Below, in pieces: positions 52,141-59,927 of a stretch of DNA of 64,000 nt. The notes under the pieces were generated by a model. That model saw only the letters and a list, made by a program, of their open reading frames with translations. It was not told the DNA's origin and did no database searches. The translations under genes and the position numbers were made by a program. Position 1 is the stretch's first letter. Each line of letters begins with the position of its first letter. The DNA lies in the NCBI GenBank assembly GCA_902493385.1, contig CABUPO010000003.1:124001-188000 (forward strand). The letters are read 5' to 3'. Source of the stretch: an uncultured Lachnospiraceae bacterium. Lineage in GTDB: Bacteria > Bacillota > Clostridia > Lachnospirales > Lachnospiraceae.

Positions 52141-53073
52141 TCATTTTCCAATTATGCACATAAAATACAGCGCATACGCCAAAAGCATAATTATTCCGCT
52201 TATACGGCCAAGCTTTTTCTTTCCTGCCGCAAGTATAAGCAGTAATAAAGCGCTGATAACAGCGACGCTTATATCAAAAGCAAATCCTTGATTACAGTAC
52301 ACGGGCGTTATTACGGCGCTTGCGCCTATTACTGCAAGTATATTAAAAATGTTGCTTCCAACTATATTGCCTATCGCAATATCTGCCTTGCCTCTTACAG
52401 CGGCTAATACAGATGTAAATAATTCAGGCAGCGAGGTTCCGAGCGCAACTATGGTCAGCCCAATGAACCGCTCGCTCATTCCCGCTGCATATGCAATGCT
52501 TTTTGCGGAATTTACGGTAATTTTACTTCCAATTATAACTACCGCAAGTCCGACTGCTGCTAAAGTCCACATTTTCCATACTGCCATCTCTTTTACTTCA
52601 TTTTTTTCACTGTCGTTATTTTTCTTTGACTGCTTAAAAAGATACAGCATATATAATACAAATATAATCAAAAACACAATGCCTTCAAATATATTAATAA
52701 CATTCCCTGTAACCGAAAAAACCAAAAACAAAAGAGTAATAATTATAAGAAACGGTATATCCTTACGGATGGTGTCTCTGTTAATACATATCGGTGCGGC
52801 TAATGCAGTGATTCCAAGTATTATCAATATGTTCAGTATATTACTTCCTACAATATTACCTAACGTTATATCAGCGCTGTTATTAAGCGCCGCCGTGATA
52901 CTTACTGAAGCCTCCGGCGCGCTTGTCCCCATTGCAACAACCGTAAGACCGATAACAAGCTGAGATATCCCATACCTTGCGGCAACCTGCGACGTACCGC
53001 ACACAAACCAGTCAGCGCCTTTCACCAGCATTGCAATTCCTGCAATAAGAAGAATAATTTCCAAAGCTATCAT
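52141..53073 (-). CDS. Calcium/sodium antiporter family protein, probable manganese exporter by riboswitch context
   Basis: 310 residues, about ten transmembrane helices in two inverted halves. The two alpha-repeats are intact: GTSAPEASVSITAALNNSAD with GNIVGSNILNILIILG, and GTSLPELFTSVLAAVRGKAD with GNIVGSNIFNILAVIG, placing it in the YrbG-type K+-independent branch of the CaCA superfamily. Homology alone says calcium/sodium exchange. The upstream yybP-ykoY element, a Mn2+-sensing riboswitch, argues for Mn2+ export in this organism. AAGGAGG lies 8 nt before the ATG. Confidence 0.92.
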   Translation of the reverse strand: MIALEIILLIAGIAMLVKGADWFVCGTSQVAARYGISQLVIGLTVVAMGTSAPEASVSITAALNNSADITLGNIVGSNILNILIILGITALAAPICINRDTIRKDIPFLIIITLLFLVFSVTGNVINIFEGIVFLIIFVLYMLYLFKQSKKNNDSEKNEVKEMAVWKMWTLAAVGLAVVIIGSKITVNSAKSIAYAAGMSERFIGLTIVALGTSLPELFTSVLAAVRGKADIAIGNIVGSNIFNILAVIGASAVITPVYCNQGFAFDISVAVISALLLLILAAGKKKLGRISGIIMLLAYALYFMCIIGK

Positions 53074-53102
53074 ATATATGACCTCCTTAAAATGACTGCA
53101 GC

Positions 53103-53153
53103 AAAAAAGCGAGGCTTTTGCCGCAATATAAATAATTACAACAAAAGTCTCGC
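53103..53153 (-). terminator. Riboswitch-controlled terminator before the antiporter gene
   Basis: On the minus strand GCGAGACTTTTG (53142-53153) pairs with CAAAAGCCTCGC (53109-53120) with one mismatch, followed by TTTTTT (53103-53108). The 5' arm of the stem is the 3' strand of the aptamer closing helix, so aptamer and terminator are mutually exclusive. Confidence 0.85.
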
Positions 53154-53245
53154 TGCTTAGTCATATACCGGATTATCAGACTGTATGCCTATCAAATCGT
53201 ACTGACGGAAATATGAACATCATATGATGCCAGCTACTCCCTTTT
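53143..53245 (-). ncRNA. yybP-ykoY manganese riboswitch
   Basis: The minus-strand RNA starts AAAAGGGAGTAGCT (53232-53245) and ends AGCGAGACTTTT (53143-53154), the closing P1 and the GGGGAGUAGC / GCGAGACCUU hallmarks of yybP-ykoY RNAs. Internal segments CCGTCAGTACG and ACAGTCTGATAATCCGG also match the L1/L3 docking loops that build the metal site. The family binds Mn2+; binding should stabilise P1, block the downstream terminator and switch the antiporter on. Recognised by eye; a covariance-model search was not possible. Confidence 0.85.
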
Positions 53246-53254
53246 ACTATTCAG

Positions 53255-53284
53255 ACTATAACATATTTACATACAAAATGTAAA
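53255..53284 (-). promoter_or_regulatory. Promoter of the riboswitch-antiporter transcript
   Basis: -35 TTTACA (53279-53284), 18-bp spacer, -10 TATAGT (53255-53260). The predicted start near 53248 is just before the aptamer, which fits. Confidence 0.65.
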
Positions 53285-53287
53285 TAT
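53263..53287. repeat. Perfect palindrome overlapping the riboswitch promoter
   Basis: ATATTTACAT (53263-53272), 5-nt centre, ATGTAAATAT (53278-53287): perfect 10-bp arms covering the -35 and most of the spacer. A repressor operator is the simplest reading; as it begins directly after the fucosidase stop codon it could instead be a weak 3' hairpin for that gene. Confidence 0.6.
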
Positions 53288-56170
53288 TTATTTTACACTA
53301 ACGGTCTTCTTTTTGCTCCATTTGCTATAATACTTTTCTGCGCCTGACTTTTTCACTGACCTTACCTGCACATAATACTTTTTGCCGCTCTTAAGCTTCT
53401 TAATGCTCTTCTTAAGAACTGCCGCCTTATTAATCTTTACCCGCCTGGAAGCCTTCATATTCTTCTTAAGCGAGTACCTTATTTCATACCCTGTTGCTCC
53501 GGCTGCTTTTTTCTTTAATTTAATGGTTATAGTTCTCTTCTTTGTACTCTTAATACTCTTAATAACCGGTTTCTTAAGATTAGCCTTTGAAGAAGCGTTA
53601 TCAGTTTCGATTGTTACGCTGCCGTTATTGCCATCAGACGGAGCATTTGTAACAACAGGCGTGCTGCCAGCCGGTTCGTCGGGCTTTATAAGCTCTGAAG
53701 GAATATCACAGGCAATCATGTACTCGCTGCCGGCTTCGGTTGCAAAGGATATTGTATCATCATCAATTTTTGACGTCTGAACATATTTTCCGGTTGTTAT
53801 ATTGGCAACCTTATATCCGCTTAATCCTAAAAGCCTGATTTTACATTCGTTTCCGCTTCCGGATACAATCTTTAATTCATCAACCATACCGTCCTTCCAT
53901 TCTGCGCTGACGTCAAAATCTCCTCTTGCCCGAAGACCCGTATAACTTCCGTCAGCCCAGTCCCAGGGGAGCGCTGCAAGCGGCTCTATATAATCGCCCT
54001 GGCTCTGAAGAAGCATCTCTGCAACGCCTGACGTTGCTCCAAAGTTACCGTCAATCTGAAACGGCGCATGTGTATCGAACAGATTTGAAAGGGTAGAACC
54101 TTTAAGCTGTTCTCCGTAAAGCTTAAGAGCTCTGTCACCATCGCGAAGACGCGCCCACATATTAATTTTCCATGCTTTGCTCCAGCCGGTACCTCCGTCG
54201 CCGCGTTTCTCAAGCGTCACTCTGGCTGCTTCTAATATAGCGTCGTCCTCTTCACTTCTTCCTGCTACAGCATAAGTTCCCGGATGAAGAACATACAGCT
54301 GGTTCTGATGTCTGTGGCCGTCAGAGTTAGTTATCTCAAGAGTAGTTTCATCCTTCCATTCTCTGTACTGTCCTCCAAGCGTATCAGCCTCAGGCATATA
54401 CAGCTTTTCTTTAGCCGCTTTAATCTCGGCAATCTCAGAATCTCCGCTCCTTGAAAGAACCTCTGAAGCCTTAATAACTTCATCAAACAACTCCCATATT
54501 ATAGCCTGGTCACATGTAGCGCCTATTGAGTATACTCCATGCTCAGGCGAATACGAAGGATTGGCGACAAGCGTACCGTCACGCTCATCTACCCACAGGT
54601 TATCTACCCAGAATAACGCTGCCGAAAGCATTGTATCATAGTATTTTGCAAGAAGCTCTTTATCACTGTTAAACTGATATGCTTCCCATATATCCTGACA
54701 CTGCCATGCGGCTGCTGCCGGAAAATAAAATGCAGTTGTATAAAAGCTTGGGTTTGTATTGCCCCATATATTGTTTTCATGGTGTATAACCCAGCCGCGC
54801 ACGTCTGAACCATCCTGCTTACAATAATATTTCTGTGCCGTAACCTTTCCCTTTTCAACCATATCGTTTATATAATCTATAACTACATTATGGCATTCCG
54901 AAAGCCCTGTCTGCTCAGCAAGCCAGTAATTCATCTGCAGGTTAATATTCGTATGATAGTCGGAATTCCAGGGCGGTGTAAGCCCCTGAGCCCATATGCC
55001 CTGAAGATTGGCCGGAAGCTTTGAATTCTCTCTCGAGCTTGATATAAGAAGATATCTGCCATACTGGAAAAACAACGTCTCAAGATATCTGTCTTCTTCC
55101 ACTGAATTATTCTTTCCATAATCTGAAAGAAGGTCGTCAGTCATCTTATCAGGAACATATTCAGCTCCGATATTAATAGAACATCTGTCAAACAGTCTCT
55201 TATAATCAGCTACATGCTCATTATAGAGTGTGTCATAACCCTTTTCTACAGCCGCATAAACCCAGTTTTCTACTTTATTTATCGGCTCATAAACTTCAAA
55301 ATAATTATATTCCGTAGTAGCGTCGCTCTTATAATTGGTGCCGACGCTCATAATAATTATTATAGAATCGGCATTTTGAACTAAAAGAGCGTCGCCGCCT
55401 GCTTTTGTAATTGTACCGCCATCTGCAATAACCTTAAGATAACCCGCAAATTTAAGTCCGTCCTCACTTTGGTCTGACGGACGCCCTTCCATTGTAATAG
55501 AAGCATCTGCTTCATTAACTGTTATGGTTTTCTTTGTCTGTTCCGAGCTTAACGATATATTACGCGTAAGCTTTCCAGCTTCGCTTGCAGTAAATTTTGC
55601 AGCCAGAACATTATTCGGATTATTAGCAAAATATTCTCTTTTGTAATCCACACCATCCTTCGTATATGAAACAGTCTGTACTGCACTATCAATATCCGAA
55701 GTCCTTAGATAATTACTGTATTCAGATGAATTTCCGCCATCTTGAGCCGGGTCTGTAATTAAAAGATTGCCAAACGTCTGATACGTTCCAAAATTATCCT
55801 TTTCACCCTTTAATCTTTCAAGATTGGCGCTAAACACAGAATCGCCTAACAAATCCGTATATTCATTAGAAATAATCCTTCCTGAGCTATCTATATAAGC
55901 CGCCTTATTTTCGGCAAAATCAGTTACCATATCCTGAAGGCTCTGCCTTACATTCTGCAGAGCCTCATGCACCTGTTCAGCAGATAATTCATTATCTCCG
56001 CCGTCATAATCCGCGCTTGCTTTTGGTCCTCCGCTCCATATCGAATTTTCGTTAATCTGAATTTTCTCGGAATCAACCCCGCCAAATATCATTGCGCCTA
56101 TATTACCGTTTCCTATAGGCAGCGCTTCTGATTCCCAGTCATCAGCCGGTTCGTCATAACGCAGTATCAT
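53288..56170 (-). CDS. GH95 alpha-L-fucosidase with C-terminal Fn3-like domain, no signal peptide
   Basis: 960 residues. GH95 fold: N-terminal beta domain (LPIGNGNIGAMIFGG, ENSIWSGGPK), (alpha/alpha)6 barrel and C-terminal beta domain. The residues known as catalytic in bifidobacterial AfcA are all present: Asn408 and Asn410 in HTNINLQMNYW, Glu543 in YSPEHG, Asp707 in QIDGNFG. Removes alpha-L-fucose (some members alpha-L-galactose) from plant or host glycans. An S/P/T-rich linker (about 830-862) precedes a lysine-rich Fn3-like domain (about 868-960) of the kind seen on secreted proteins, yet no signal peptide is encoded; the start ATG has AGGATG 5 nt upstream. Divergent from the xylanase gene. 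Confidence 0.92.
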   Translation of the reverse strand: MILRYDEPADDWESEALPIGNGNIGAMIFGGVDSEKIQINENSIWSGGPKASADYDGGDNELSAEQVHEALQNVRQSLQDMVTDFAENKAAYIDSSGRIISNEYTDLLGDSVFSANLERLKGEKDNFGTYQTFGNLLITDPAQDGGNSSEYSNYLRTSDIDSAVQTVSYTKDGVDYKREYFANNPNNVLAAKFTASEAGKLTRNISLSSEQTKKTITVNEADASITMEGRPSDQSEDGLKFAGYLKVIADGGTITKAGGDALLVQNADSIIIIMSVGTNYKSDATTEYNYFEVYEPINKVENWVYAAVEKGYDTLYNEHVADYKRLFDRCSINIGAEYVPDKMTDDLLSDYGKNNSVEEDRYLETLFFQYGRYLLISSSRENSKLPANLQGIWAQGLTPPWNSDYHTNINLQMNYWLAEQTGLSECHNVVIDYINDMVEKGKVTAQKYYCKQDGSDVRGWVIHHENNIWGNTNPSFYTTAFYFPAAAAWQCQDIWEAYQFNSDKELLAKYYDTMLSAALFWVDNLWVDERDGTLVANPSYSPEHGVYSIGATCDQAIIWELFDEVIKASEVLSRSGDSEIAEIKAAKEKLYMPEADTLGGQYREWKDETTLEITNSDGHRHQNQLYVLHPGTYAVAGRSEEDDAILEAARVTLEKRGDGGTGWSKAWKINMWARLRDGDRALKLYGEQLKGSTLSNLFDTHAPFQIDGNFGATSGVAEMLLQSQGDYIEPLAALPWDWADGSYTGLRARGDFDVSAEWKDGMVDELKIVSGSGNECKIRLLGLSGYKVANITTGKYVQTSKIDDDTISFATEAGSEYMIACDIPSELIKPDEPAGSTPVVTNAPSDGNNGSVTIETDNASSKANLKKPVIKSIKSTKKRTITIKLKKKAAGATGYEIRYSLKKNMKASRRVKINKAAVLKKSIKKLKSGKKYYVQVRSVKKSGAEKYYSKWSKKKTVSVK

Positions 56171-56251
56171 AGAAACATCCTCATCTCTTAGTTTTTTAGT
56201 AAAAGTGTATAATATATACAGTTTATATACAATGATTTATGTTATTAAATA

Positions 56252-56284
56252 ATTAACGTATTCTATTAACCATTTCTAATTAAC
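56252..56284. repeat. Three ATTAAC direct repeats in the fucosidase/xylanase divergent region
   Basis: ATTAAC at 56252-56257, 56265-56270 and 56279-56284, spaced 13 and 14 bp, within the 218-bp AT-rich region between the divergent genes. Possible regulator-binding array; AT-richness makes chance recurrence plausible. No confident promoter was placed for either gene. Confidence 0.35.
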
Positions 56285-56388
56285 TGTAATATTTCGGTAC
56301 AATACAAATATTGAACAAAATGCTAGACACTTAATCCGAAACATGATAGGGTATTATTATAAATATATAATGATTGGAGAGTACATAT

Positions 56389-58068
56389 ATGAAGATTACA
56401 AAATTCATGGCAAAGTCTGTATCAATACTGCTTCTTGTATGTCTTATAATAACATCAGGAAACGGATATACGTCTGCAAAAGCAAAAAAAGCTCCAAAGC
56501 TTTCAGCCTCTAAAATTATCAATCTTAAGCCGGGAGCTTCAAAAAAGCTTTCCGTAAAAAAGAACGGCGTAAAAAAATTAGTAAAAGTTACATGGAAATC
56601 ATCTAAGAAAAAATGCGCCGCTCTTAACAAGACAAAAGGAACATCCGTCAAAATTAAGGGTAAAGCCGAAGGCAGGGCTACAATTACTGCTACGGTAAAA
56701 TATAAAACAGACAGCAGCGCAAAGATTTCTTCCAAAAAACTGAAATGTAAGGTGACTGTATCAAAAGCCTCAGAAGATCTTACGCCCGCTCCTGCTGCTG
56801 AAACGCCTTCAACCCAGCCTACAGAAACCGCGTCTCCAGGGCGTACTCCCGGACCAGCCAACCTTCTTTCCGCCTTATCATGCTTTGTTGAAAATGTCGG
56901 CACATGCATTTCCTACAGCGGCGGCTGGGGTACGGATTCATCTGCCGTTGCCGATTCAGATACAACAGCATACATAAAAGAGAATTTCAACAGTCTTACA
57001 GCTGAAAACGAAATGAAACCAAGCAGCGTACTTGGCTTTATGCCAACAATGCTTACAGTTGATGAAGCTAAAAATCAAGGCTATATTATACCTGACAGCT
57101 ATAAGGAAGCATCTGTTCCGCAGATTAATTATACCAATATCGATAAGCTGTTAAAATATGCTTCCGATAATGGCATACGCGTAAGATATCACGGACTTTT
57201 ATGGCACGAACAGTCTCCAAACTGGTTTTTCAGAACAAACTTTGACTATTCTTCTGACTATGTAACCCCTGAAATTATGGACGCGCGTAATGAATTTTTT
57301 ATTACGAATATAATGAACCATGTATACAGCGGTCCATATAAAGACGTCGTTTACTGCTGGGATGTTATAAATGAATACTTCCATATGACAGAATGTATAT
57401 CACGTATACGCACTGAAGAAAATCCTGACGGAGACAAGAACGAAGATGTAAAATGCTACTACGAAATATACGGGGATAAAATATTTGAAGATGCATCAGA
57501 CCCTGCTAATTCACCCCTCAAAACCAACCCTGAGTATATAAAGAAAGCATTTAAAACCGCGCATGATGTTCTTAAAAGCTATGGACTTGAGAATAAGGTT
57601 GAGCTTGTATATAACGACTATGACACTAACACAACGGATGTCCGCAACTTTACAATTGAAGTAGCCAATTATATTAATTCTAAGGATGAGCTTAATCCTG
57701 ACGGCGAAAAGCTTCTTACTACCATAGGAATGCAGGCGCATGACAAGATTGGCAAGCATAGTGTCACAGGACACGTAAGGACAATAGACGCAGTCAAAGA
57801 TGCCGGATACAATATCCAGTTCACAGAATTTGACCTTGCCCTTAACGGTCACAGCGAAGCCGAACAGCTTCAGTATCTTGAAGACCTTTTTACAATCATT
57901 GCTTTAGAAAGCGCTGAAGGAGCACGCTTTACATGCTTCTCATGGTGGGGAATGACTGATTCGTCATCATGGCTTGGAGCAGACCAAAAGCCTCTTCTCT
58001 GCGGCACGTCGGTGAAAGATAAAAAACAGGCTTACTATACTGTAATTAATACGGCTTACAAATTCTAA
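56389..58068 (+). CDS. Secreted GH10 endo-1,4-beta-xylanase with N-terminal Ig-like domain
   Basis: 559 residues from ATG 56389-56391 (TTGGAGA 8 nt upstream). Signal peptide (1-29), lysine-rich Big2-like domain (about 35-127), short P/T linker (about 130-155), GH10 barrel (about 158-558). Catalytic Glu329 (WDVINE) and Glu480 (FTEFD) are present, as are all subsite blocks: ENEMKP, YHGLLWHEQ, NDYD, GMQAH and FSWWGMTDSSSWL. A canonical xylanase cleaving internal beta-1,4-xylosidic bonds outside the cell. Followed by a strong terminator, so monocistronic. Confidence 0.96.
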   Translation: MKITKFMAKSVSILLLVCLIITSGNGYTSAKAKKAPKLSASKIINLKPGASKKLSVKKNGVKKLVKVTWKSSKKKCAALNKTKGTSVKIKGKAEGRATITATVKYKTDSSAKISSKKLKCKVTVSKASEDLTPAPAAETPSTQPTETASPGRTPGPANLLSALSCFVENVGTCISYSGGWGTDSSAVADSDTTAYIKENFNSLTAENEMKPSSVLGFMPTMLTVDEAKNQGYIIPDSYKEASVPQINYTNIDKLLKYASDNGIRVRYHGLLWHEQSPNWFFRTNFDYSSDYVTPEIMDARNEFFITNIMNHVYSGPYKDVVYCWDVINEYFHMTECISRIRTEENPDGDKNEDVKCYYEIYGDKIFEDASDPANSPLKTNPEYIKKAFKTAHDVLKSYGLENKVELVYNDYDTNTTDVRNFTIEVANYINSKDELNPDGEKLLTTIGMQAHDKIGKHSVTGHVRTIDAVKDAGYNIQFTEFDLALNGHSEAEQLQYLEDLFTIIALESAEGARFTCFSWWGMTDSSSWLGADQKPLLCGTSVKDKKQAYYTVINTAYKF

Positions 58069-58090
58069 TACGTAATTAACTCATATATAA

Positions 58091-58140
58091 AAGCAGGCGC
58101 CGAACAAATGTTTTCATACGTTTGTCCGGCGCCTGCTTTT
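58091..58140. terminator. Bidirectional terminator between xylanase and SGNH hydrolase genes
   Basis: Arms AGCAGGCGCCG (58092-58102) and CGGCGCCTGCT (58127-58137) extended by ACAAA/TTTGT; TTTTATAT follows on the plus strand and the same on the minus strand. Serves both convergent genes. Confidence 0.92.
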
Positions 58141-58147
58141 ATATATT

Positions 58148-59056
58148 TTATAATGCATGCGTTTCAATAAACTTCCGTATGCATTGCGGTATACTTAAAA
58201 CAATTATGTCGCACTTAATATATTTATCTCCGCATTTTACAGTTACCGCCGTACTCCCAGGCATTACAGCTCTTATTACTGCTTTCTGTCCATTTTTGCC
58301 TTTAATTTTACTTATAAAGGCTACATCGTTATTATCTGTATCCCACAGGGCTTCCCCATCATAGTCTATAACACTAAGTTCTCTCTGGCTTCCGATATAC
58401 ATTATAATCTTCTTATATGTAAGACATGCGTTGTCTTCATTCAAAACATCCCTCACCGTCTTATATATCAGCCTGTTCGTTGCTTCAGTATAATGCAGTC
58501 CGTCTATAGTTTTAAAGCCCCGGCGTCTCATTACCGAATAAGTATCAATATATTCAACTTTCTTGTTTTCTTCTGAAAAAGCTTTAAGTTTATTATTAAA
58601 ATACGGAATACCGCCATATTTTGCAGCAGCCCGCCCATTAACCGGATTAACTGACATAAGGTATAATCTGCAGCCTTTCCATTCGTTTTGCAACAGCCTT
58701 TTGTATTGTTTTATATAAGTCTCAGAATTCCACAGGTCGTTTACGCCCCAGCCTGACACTATCACCCAGTTATCAATTTGTTTTTCATTCTCAATTATAT
58801 CGTTAATCTGCGGCAGCCCCTCATTTACAAACCACGAATATCCCATGCCGCTTTTACACACGACCCATGTATCGTCCAGCTTATCCATTCTGACAGTAAG
58901 ATTAAGCCTTCTTATCCTTGAATCGCCTGTGTATATATATCCAGTATGAGACGACAGCTCATCGTAAAAGACGGTATCCTCTGCATATACGTCCTTCGGA
59001 ATAAAAATAATAACAAACAAAGCCAAAATAATTGGCAGATATCTTCTCACAGCCAC
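58148..59056 (-). CDS. Secreted SGNH/GDSL-type esterase-like protein
   Basis: 302 residues. Signal peptide (1-25, cut after DVYA). SGNH blocks: Ser46 in TGDSR, Gly102/Asn106 in SGWGVND, and the Asp185-x2-His188 pair in DGLHYTEATN. Residues about 220-285 resemble an Ig-like Big2 module (KGKNGQKAVIRAVMPGSTAV). Likely an extracellular esterase, e.g. removing acyl groups from polysaccharide, which would suit the neighbouring xylanase; the substrate is inferred. GTG start (59054-59056) with AAAGGA 5 nt upstream. Confidence 0.85.
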   Translation of the reverse strand: MAVRRYLPIILALFVIIFIPKDVYAEDTVFYDELSSHTGYIYTGDSRIRRLNLTVRMDKLDDTWVVCKSGMGYSWFVNEGLPQINDIIENEKQIDNWVIVSGWGVNDLWNSETYIKQYKRLLQNEWKGCRLYLMSVNPVNGRAAAKYGGIPYFNNKLKAFSEENKKVEYIDTYSVMRRRGFKTIDGLHYTEATNRLIYKTVRDVLNEDNACLTYKKIIMYIGSQRELSVIDYDGEALWDTDNNDVAFISKIKGKNGQKAVIRAVMPGSTAVTVKCGDKYIKCDIIVLSIPQCIRKFIETHAL

Positions 59057-59076
59057 CTGTATCCTTTCATAAAATT

Positions 59077-59119
59077 ATGCTGAGATATGTATAAAAAAAT
59101 ATTATACACATCTCAGCAT
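59077..59119 (-). terminator. Terminator of the gap-pgk-tpiA operon
   Basis: ATGCTGAGAT (59077-59086) and ATCTCAGCAT (59110-59119), extended by eight more nearly matched pairs, with ATTTTATG after it on the minus strand. It overlaps TTGTAC-19-TATAAT, the only promoter-like sequence before the SGNH hydrolase gene, so read-through or overlapping signals are possible. Confidence 0.7.
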
Positions 59120-59155
59120 ATCAGTGTACAAGTCAAATGCCTAAAGCATTTATCC

Positions 59156-59899
59156 TCAATAGTTCACAATCTTTCCAAAATCTGCTTTAAGAGAAGCTCC
59201 TCCTACAAGCCCTCCGTCGATATCAGGCTGTGCAAAAAGCTCTGCAGCATTACCTGCATTAACGCTTCCGCCATACTGTATGCGTACAGCTTCTGCCGTA
59301 GCTTCATCATACATCTCTGCTATGCAGTCGCGGATACCCTTGCAGACTTCTTCAGCCTGACCGATAGTTGCAGTCTTTCCAGTACCAATAGCCCATATCG
59401 GCTCATAAGCAATAACCATCGTCTTAACCTGATCAGCTGTAATACCAACAAGGTCTGACTTAATCTGGAACCTTATAAAGTCCATAGTTACGCCCATTTC
59501 TCTCTGCTCAAGTGTCTCTCCACAGCAAAGAATCGGTGTAAGGCCTGCTTCAAAAGCCTTCTTTACTTTCTTATTAAGAAGCGCGTCATCCTCTTTGAAA
59601 TAATCTCTGCGCTCTGAATGACCGATTATGACATATTTAACGCCTGCGTCTACTAACATCTCAGCAGATATCTCGCCTGTATATGCACCTTTCTCCTCAA
59701 AGTACATATTTTCTGCGCCAACTTCTACATTAGTACCTTTAACTGCTTCTACAACAGGTACTATATCGATAGCCGGAACACAATATACAACGTCAACGCT
59801 GTCACTTTTAACAAGCTCTTTAAGCTCTTCGCATAATGCAACAGCCTCGCTTGGAGTTTTATTCATTTTCCAGTTGCCTGCGACAATTTTCTTACGCAT
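59156..59899 (-). CDS. tpiA: Triosephosphate isomerase
   Basis: 247 residues from ATG 59897-59899 (AGAGG upstream); a longer frame would add 28 unrelated residues overlapping pgk. Catalytic Lys in GNWKMNKT, His in IIGHSERRDYFKE, Glu in AYEPIWAIGTGKTA; phosphate loop QYGGSVNAGNAAELF. Interconverts dihydroxyacetone phosphate and glyceraldehyde 3-phosphate in glycolysis. Third gene of gap-pgk-tpiA. Confidence 0.97.
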   Translation of the reverse strand: MRKKIVAGNWKMNKTPSEAVALCEELKELVKSDSVDVVYCVPAIDIVPVVEAVKGTNVEVGAENMYFEEKGAYTGEISAEMLVDAGVKYVIIGHSERRDYFKEDDALLNKKVKKAFEAGLTPILCCGETLEQREMGVTMDFIRFQIKSDLVGITADQVKTMVIAYEPIWAIGTGKTATIGQAEEVCKGIRDCIAEMYDEATAEAVRIQYGGSVNAGNAAELFAQPDIDGGLVGGASLKADFGKIVNY

Positions 59900-59927
59900 A
59901 ATATATAAAACCTCTACTTTCTTAGTA

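Noticed and set aside
56331..56909. 192-codon minus-strand ORF
   Set aside because: It lies antisense over the signal peptide and Ig-like region of the GH10 xylanase, whose signal peptide, motifs and ribosome binding site are clear; low-complexity lysine codons create open antisense frames.
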